From Lepisosteus oculatus (lineage: Eukaryota; Chordata; Actinopteri; Semionotiformes; Lepisosteidae), in assembly GCF_040954835.1 (NCBI RefSeq), contig NC_090697.1, positions 12,144,001 through 12,208,000 of the forward strand: 64,000 bases of DNA, read 5' to 3'. The translations under genes were made by a program, and so were the position numbers. The notes beneath the pieces were generated by a model. The model was given only the letters and a program-made list of their open reading frames with translations, had not been told where the DNA came from and did not search any database. Shown piece by piece: positions 59,464 to 64,000 of the stretch. Positions within the stretch are counted from its first letter, which is position 1. The number at the start of each line of letters is the position of its first letter.

Positions 59464-60767
59464 CACACAGGCATAAACCCTGGATACCATGTAAATCAGT
59501 TTTGGGAGCATGCAACATGCCATGAGTAGGAGGAGGTGTCTTCTGTCCTGTGGTCCTGGCAGCGTATTCACTTTTAGGCATCCCAAGGAGGTCGGAGGCA
59601 GACTCCAGTCACAAAATCCGCATCACCTGTGGCAGTAGGACACGGTCTGTCCTTGAGGCCTGTCGCTTGAATTTGACACGGCTTCACCTCTTTCAGCTGC
59701 ACGGTAATGGGAAGATCTTATCTTTCCGGGGCTGCCCAATTGAACAGGACTGCTGTCTCAGTGGAGTAGGGCAGGGACAGTACTGTAAGCAAAGCATCCC
59801 AGCCCAAGACCTGGGGCGAGTTCGGGGCTACCTGCTGGGAAACCAGGAGGTCCGAACGAAAGGGAGGCCTTGAACATTTTATTCCTGTTTCTAAATCCAC
59901 GGTACCGTATTTCAGATTGACCAGTCCAGCACCAGGTTCTGACGCAGTACGGGGTGGCGGGGAATTGTGCGTCTTGACCGCTGCGGATAGGTGCCTGGAA
60001 AGATTTAAGGATGTGGTGTGCGTGTACAGAGAGAGAGATCTTTGGAGCTAAGAGCTGTGGCTGGGAGCGTTTTAGTCTAGCTCTTCAGTGCTGCATTTGA
60101 CCTTTAAGTCTGTAACGATTTCTTTCCAGAGGAAAACGGAGTGTTGTTATACTTGGGGCTTACTTGTCTTCGAACTGCAGTTTGCTCAGAGTAAGCGTAT
60201 AACAGTTCCTCTTTCTTGTAGTCCGACGTTAGTGCCTGTTTTGTTTTGTTTTTTCCGACGGTTGAAAATGTGATGGTTTAAGCAAGCTGGCGTCGATTTC
60301 TTAACCCCCTTAAATGTTTAAACTCAATGCGCCACTCCTTACTGCTCAGTACGAAATGAGACCGTCGGGGCTGCCGAGCTCTGCTCCCCTCCTTGTTTCC
60401 CGAAGCTGATGTCACACCGCGGAGTTCTGAAGCGCCCGAGGAACATTTTCCCTCGACGCTCCTCCTGTGCTGAAGTCTAATTGAAAGATCACAGGGAGCC
60501 AGTGCTGTATTGATTGATTTTGGCTGATGTCAACGGTTTAATACAAATTAGAAGCACACGCTGGAAGCACTTTTTTCCCTCCCCACTGATTCGTGCAGGG
60601 GTTTTAATCAACCTCCGCACAGAGGCTGTGCTCTAGAGCCTCTGTTCGGAGAGAGCCCCTTTACACCTGAGCTCCGCTGCTCGTTTCCACGCACACGCAG
60701 ATGCGGCGAAGGGAACTCTCTTAACGCCTGACTTAATTCTCACGGGAGCACAGGGGCAATATTGCAG

Positions 60768-60872
60768 GCAGACGAGGAACACCACAGTGTATTTCATTAG
60801 CACTGCTGTTTTTAAGCTAGGCTGCGTGCGTGCTCTTGCTTTTCATCGCCTTTGAATTGAATTGGGATTCTG
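60768..60872 (+). repeat. Local duplicated block, copy 2
   Basis: CACAGTGTATTTCATTAGCAC, TGCTGTTTTTAAGCTAGGCTG and ATTGAATTGGGATTCTGG, closely like 59062-59165, 1.7 kb upstream. Confidence 0.6.
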
Positions 60873-62459
60873 GGAGTGCTCGTCTTTACGTTCTCGTTGT
60901 CCCTGAGCTCTTTTATGATGCCGTCTTGATTCCTGTACACAGCGGTGTGCCGGCTAGTTAAAAACCTGTTTTTCCTACGACGGGTAAATGTCTGTGGCTT
61001 TCAAACTCTCCGTAATATGTGGAGAGCAGAGATACTGTACAATACCTGCTAATTCCATACTGAACTACATGCATTCAGGTTGACGTTTTTTGATTGTTTT
61101 AAAACATTAAATAAAATGTCAGCTGTGCACACTTTATAAAAAATATACCCACAAACGCAGTTAAGCTTTGCATTGTATTTAAATATATTAAGACCCTAGA
61201 CATTCTGACTCAAGTTATCATTTCCAGTTTGACAGTGCTGTTAAGGTTGTATTGCAGTCCTTCACCGCTTGAAGGAATTGACGACACTTGTTCGTGCTGA
61301 GGCAAAGGACAGCAGCAAGTGTAACCTGGGGACATCGGTCCACCAAACCAAACACAAACACAACCATAACCTGCTGGCCCAGGCTTGTCCACACTTCAGG
61401 CTGGTATGTATTCAGTTCATCTGTCTCCTGAAAGGTTGAGGGGACCAACTCAGAGACCTGACTAGAGGGTCAAACACTTGTTTGCAGTTTTCATTTTCCT
61501 GGCGATAAAGTGGTGCTTTGATTTGTCATTCTGCTCTCAGTTTGAGAAATCTTCTGTCAGTGGCCTTGTTGGGCACAGGACCCAGTATATAAATACATTT
61601 ACCGGGCTGCATGGACTTAAAATAGTCCTGAAAAAAAAATATTCTCGTGATTCTGCAATAATCACTGTGTTCATATGTGCTGATCCAAAAAAGGTCTTTT
61701 TTTTCCCCCGCAGACTCAGAACCACAGGATACAAATGGCACAGCTTTGTATAGTTTTACATCTCGCCAGCTGGTGCGTTCCCTTTCAACATTAAGCAGAT
61801 CAGTTCCACTTCGGTTTTGTCAAAATGAATGTCATACTATCGCTAGTTTTCAAATAACGCTTTTTAGGTGTGACCCGCGGTAAGAAGCTTACGGGTTTCC
61901 GCGCCGCCCCAGTTGGTCCCCTCGCGGCTTTCGTCCTGCGTGCTGTGTCAAGTATCGCGGATTCGTGACACCCAGATAATTCATGTTGTGGGATCTTGTT
62001 CGTGAAACTCAGGTCCGCCCACCAGGCGGGGAACCACTGCAGGCTGGTGTGTTGTAGATGTTTTCAAGAGCCGCTGAGACCAGAAGGTTCAACTGTACTG
62101 ATCTGTGATTGTGATGATGTTTGAACTCGGGAATGCATTACGCCAGTCAAGTGTCACTTTCCCTTTTTTTTTTCGCTGCTACTTATCAGGTTTTATATCA
62201 TTTTGTCCATATACAGTAATATTAGACTACAGAATTCAAACTTCGAAATTAGTTCACGAAAGGTAAAGAAAACTAATGAGCAACGACTGTGTTGCGAGTC
62301 TCATTTGGAAACTAGTTAATTTCTAGAACATTCCAGGGGATTATTGTCCATTACTGCAGTTTGAGTAATGGTGGTCTACTTAAACCATACGTTTGAGCTT
62401 TTTTTCCCTCACTTTTGAAATGATAAACCATAAACTATAGCCAGCAGCCATATCACCCT

Positions 62460-62750
62460 GTAACACAGCTAGCAGCCCCACATTTGGCCATGGCCCTCGG
62501 ACCACACCTACACCACCTACCTCATTGTAATTTCATATTTATTGCACATCTGCAGTCATTGCTTACGTGTCTGCATTGTTTACCTTTGACTGTTTACTTG
62601 TACATTGTCTACTGTTTGTACGTTGTCTTGATGCACTATCTGCACTTTGTGTTTTACACTTTTTTGTAACAATCAAGAGACTTTCTGTAAGTAAGATTTC
62701 CATTGTACCAGTACATGTATCGGTTACATATGGCAATAGAGTTCAAGTTC
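62460..62750 (+). mobile_element. LINE 3' UTR fragment
   Basis: TATTTATTGCACATCTGCAG, TGCACTTTGTGTTTTACAC, then GTAAGATTTCCATTGTACC, AGTACATGTATC and GGCAATAGAGTTCAAGTTC. This is the usual 3' UTR of fish Rex/L2-type LINEs (GTAAGAATTTCATTGTACC...GGCAATAAAGTTCAATTC). No RT left. Confidence 0.65.
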
Positions 62751-62751
62751 A

Positions 62752-62995
62752 ATTCCCAGGGTGCTGTCTGTGTGGAGTTTGTATGTTCTCCTCATGTTCA
62801 CGTGGGTTTCCTCCTGGTGGTCCGCTTTCCTTCCACAGTCCAGAGACGTACTGTACTGGTAGGTTAGTTGGCCTGGTGTGTCTGTGTGTGCCCTGCGATG
62901 GACTGGTGTCTCATGTGGGCTGAACCCCGCCTTGTGCCCGTTGCTTGCTGGGATAGACTCTGGATCCCCCCGTGACCCTGTTTTGGGTAAACGAC
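62752..62995 (+). repeat. Repeat A, directly after the LINE tail
   Basis: AGGGTGCTGTCTGTGTGGAG, TTTGTATGTTCTCCTCATG, GTGGGTTTCCTCCTGGTGG, GCGATGGACTGGTGTC and TTGCTGGGATAGACTCTGG. Confidence 0.75.
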
Positions 62996-63197
62996 TAGAA
63001 AATCAATGCCTGGACCGTGTGCAAAATCCATTTTGAGTTTGCGGTTTTAATGATGAAGACCAAAAAAGCCCCCAGTAGACCCGGTGCCAAGGAGGGGGGC
63101 AAAAGGGGACATCGCCCCCTCAACTGGACTGTCCCATCCCATAGGTTTTGGACAAAGGGATTCTTGAACAGCTTCGCTTACTTAACTTGCGGCCTAA

Positions 63198-63614
63198 AAA
63201 ATAGTTGTACTTTGTCAGCGGTCAGATAACTACACTAACCCCGAATTCACAGTTATTACATCGGACTGTTTGATGTCCAGGAACAGCACATATTACAGGG
63301 TGTCTGCGTTATTGGGTGTCAACATTATTACGATCTTGTTTGCTCAGGTGGACCGATGCCTTGCAGTAGTTTATCCTTATACTTACAATCGTTATATAAC
63401 TAGGCCTGTAGTTATAAAAGTTTGTGCTTTCTGGCGGCTTTACCACTATTTTTTCTTACCGATTCAGGACCTCGTTACTGTCGGTGTAGCTGCAAAAATG
63501 AACGCATGTGGTACTTTGTCGCTCCAGGCAATACTAACCGCGAGAGTGCTGATGAACGTGAAACTGTACTTCATCGCTAAATACCAGATGGCTCGTCGTT
63601 ATCGTCTGTCATGA
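63198..63614 (+). pseudogene. Rhodopsin-family GPCR-like fragment (TM3-TM5)
   Basis: An open frame bounded by stops contains SALLGVNIITILFAQVDRC followed by LAVVYPYTYNRYITRP, the layout of the end of TM3 with a DRC version of the E/DRY motif and the second loop YP..Y..YIT. Two further hydrophobic stretches follow, ending in VKLYFIAKYQMARR, typical of the TM5-loop boundary. No TM1-2 is seen upstream and no TM6-7 downstream; the frame stops after RYRLS. It resembles intronless fish chemosensory receptors in style, but I cannot assign a family. Probably a receptor pseudogene inserted in mboat2 intron 1. Confidence 0.4.
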
Positions 63615-64000
63615 AGCGCTTATCAGTGGCATGGTTGCATGATTTCACTTGGGTAGTCTCAACGGCTCCGTTCCAACCGGAATATCACCGCCCCCCTCAG
63701 GAATTTCAGACGCCCCCCTACACATTTTTCCCCTGGCCCTGTCCCCCAGGCTCAGTTAATTTAAATGAGTTTATGGTGTGGAGTTCGTATGTACTCCTCG
63801 TACTCACGGGGTGCATAGTACATGCGACACGTTCATCACAGACTAATAACCTGAAAGATAAATAGCCTATACTGTACATGTCCAGTCCAGCGTGCGGTAA
63901 GTCGCAGCTCAGTGTTTTAAAATTCCACTTCATTTGTTTAGCTTTAGAATCGCTCGTTGCAAGTTGCCCCTGCTATCCCTGTCACCGGTCCCTCTCCCAT

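Larger units (their letters stand above)
45584..64000 (+). other. mboat2: mboat2 intron 1 (partial)
   Basis: Sequence after the exon 1 donor. I looked for the next expected mboat2 segment (VNFVVCQLF-like, membrane helix) on the plus strand and saw none, so the intron probably runs past the window. Apart from the listed repeats, 45600-47640, 48000-49990, 50450-51880, 53600-58590 and 60900-62450 show only AT-rich or mixed unique sequence with no convincing exon. Confidence 0.6.

Overview
The window is vertebrate nuclear DNA, most likely from a ray-finned fish. It has long introns, many retroposons and consensus GT-AG splice sites, and its repeats belong to families common in fish genomes (5S-rRNA-headed SINEs, V-domain tRNA SINEs, CR1- and Rex/L2-like LINEs, Tc1 remnants). 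I cannot name the species; a non-teleost ray-finned fish would fit but is a guess. There is nothing prokaryotic in it, and no intact RNA gene was seen.

Two protein-coding genes are supported, arranged head to head. On the minus strand (about 25300-44519) lies a complete e2f6 gene whose protein begins with a THAP zinc finger. I could assemble eight coding exons (44202-44519, 37691-37761, 35271-35320, 34349-34562, 33287-33445, 29597-29711, 28677-28827, 25864-25925). Every splice phase matches and the lengths sum to 1140 nt, a 379-codon frame plus stop. The protein runs THAP domain, short acidic linker, E2F winged helix, dimerisation coiled coil, marked box, short serine-rich tail. It has no pocket-protein or activation domain, as in other E2F6 repressors. 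The intron between exons 5 and 6 is a minor-spliceosome (U12) AT-AC intron with near-perfect signals. On the plus strand, the first coding exon of mboat2 (45500-45583, 28 codons) lies 980 bp from the e2f6 start codon. The GC-rich, CpG-rich interval between them, with two inverted CCAAT boxes, is the likely shared promoter. Everything from 45584 to the window end is read as mboat2 intron 1; no second mboat2 exon was found.

Region by region: 1-25300 is intergenic and rich in repeats (LINE 3' end, Tc1 remnant, 5S SINEs, fold-back MITEs, a TIR-bounded tRNA-like element, a 31-bp minisatellite, a GTGC microsatellite). 25300-44520 is e2f6, with a CR1 LINE and a nested V-SINE in its U12 intron and a Rex/L2-type LINE split by another V-SINE in its first intron. 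44520-45500 is the bidirectional promoter. 45584-64000 is mboat2 intron 1, with further SINEs, LINE ends, a MITE and a degenerate GPCR-like fragment near 63200-63614.
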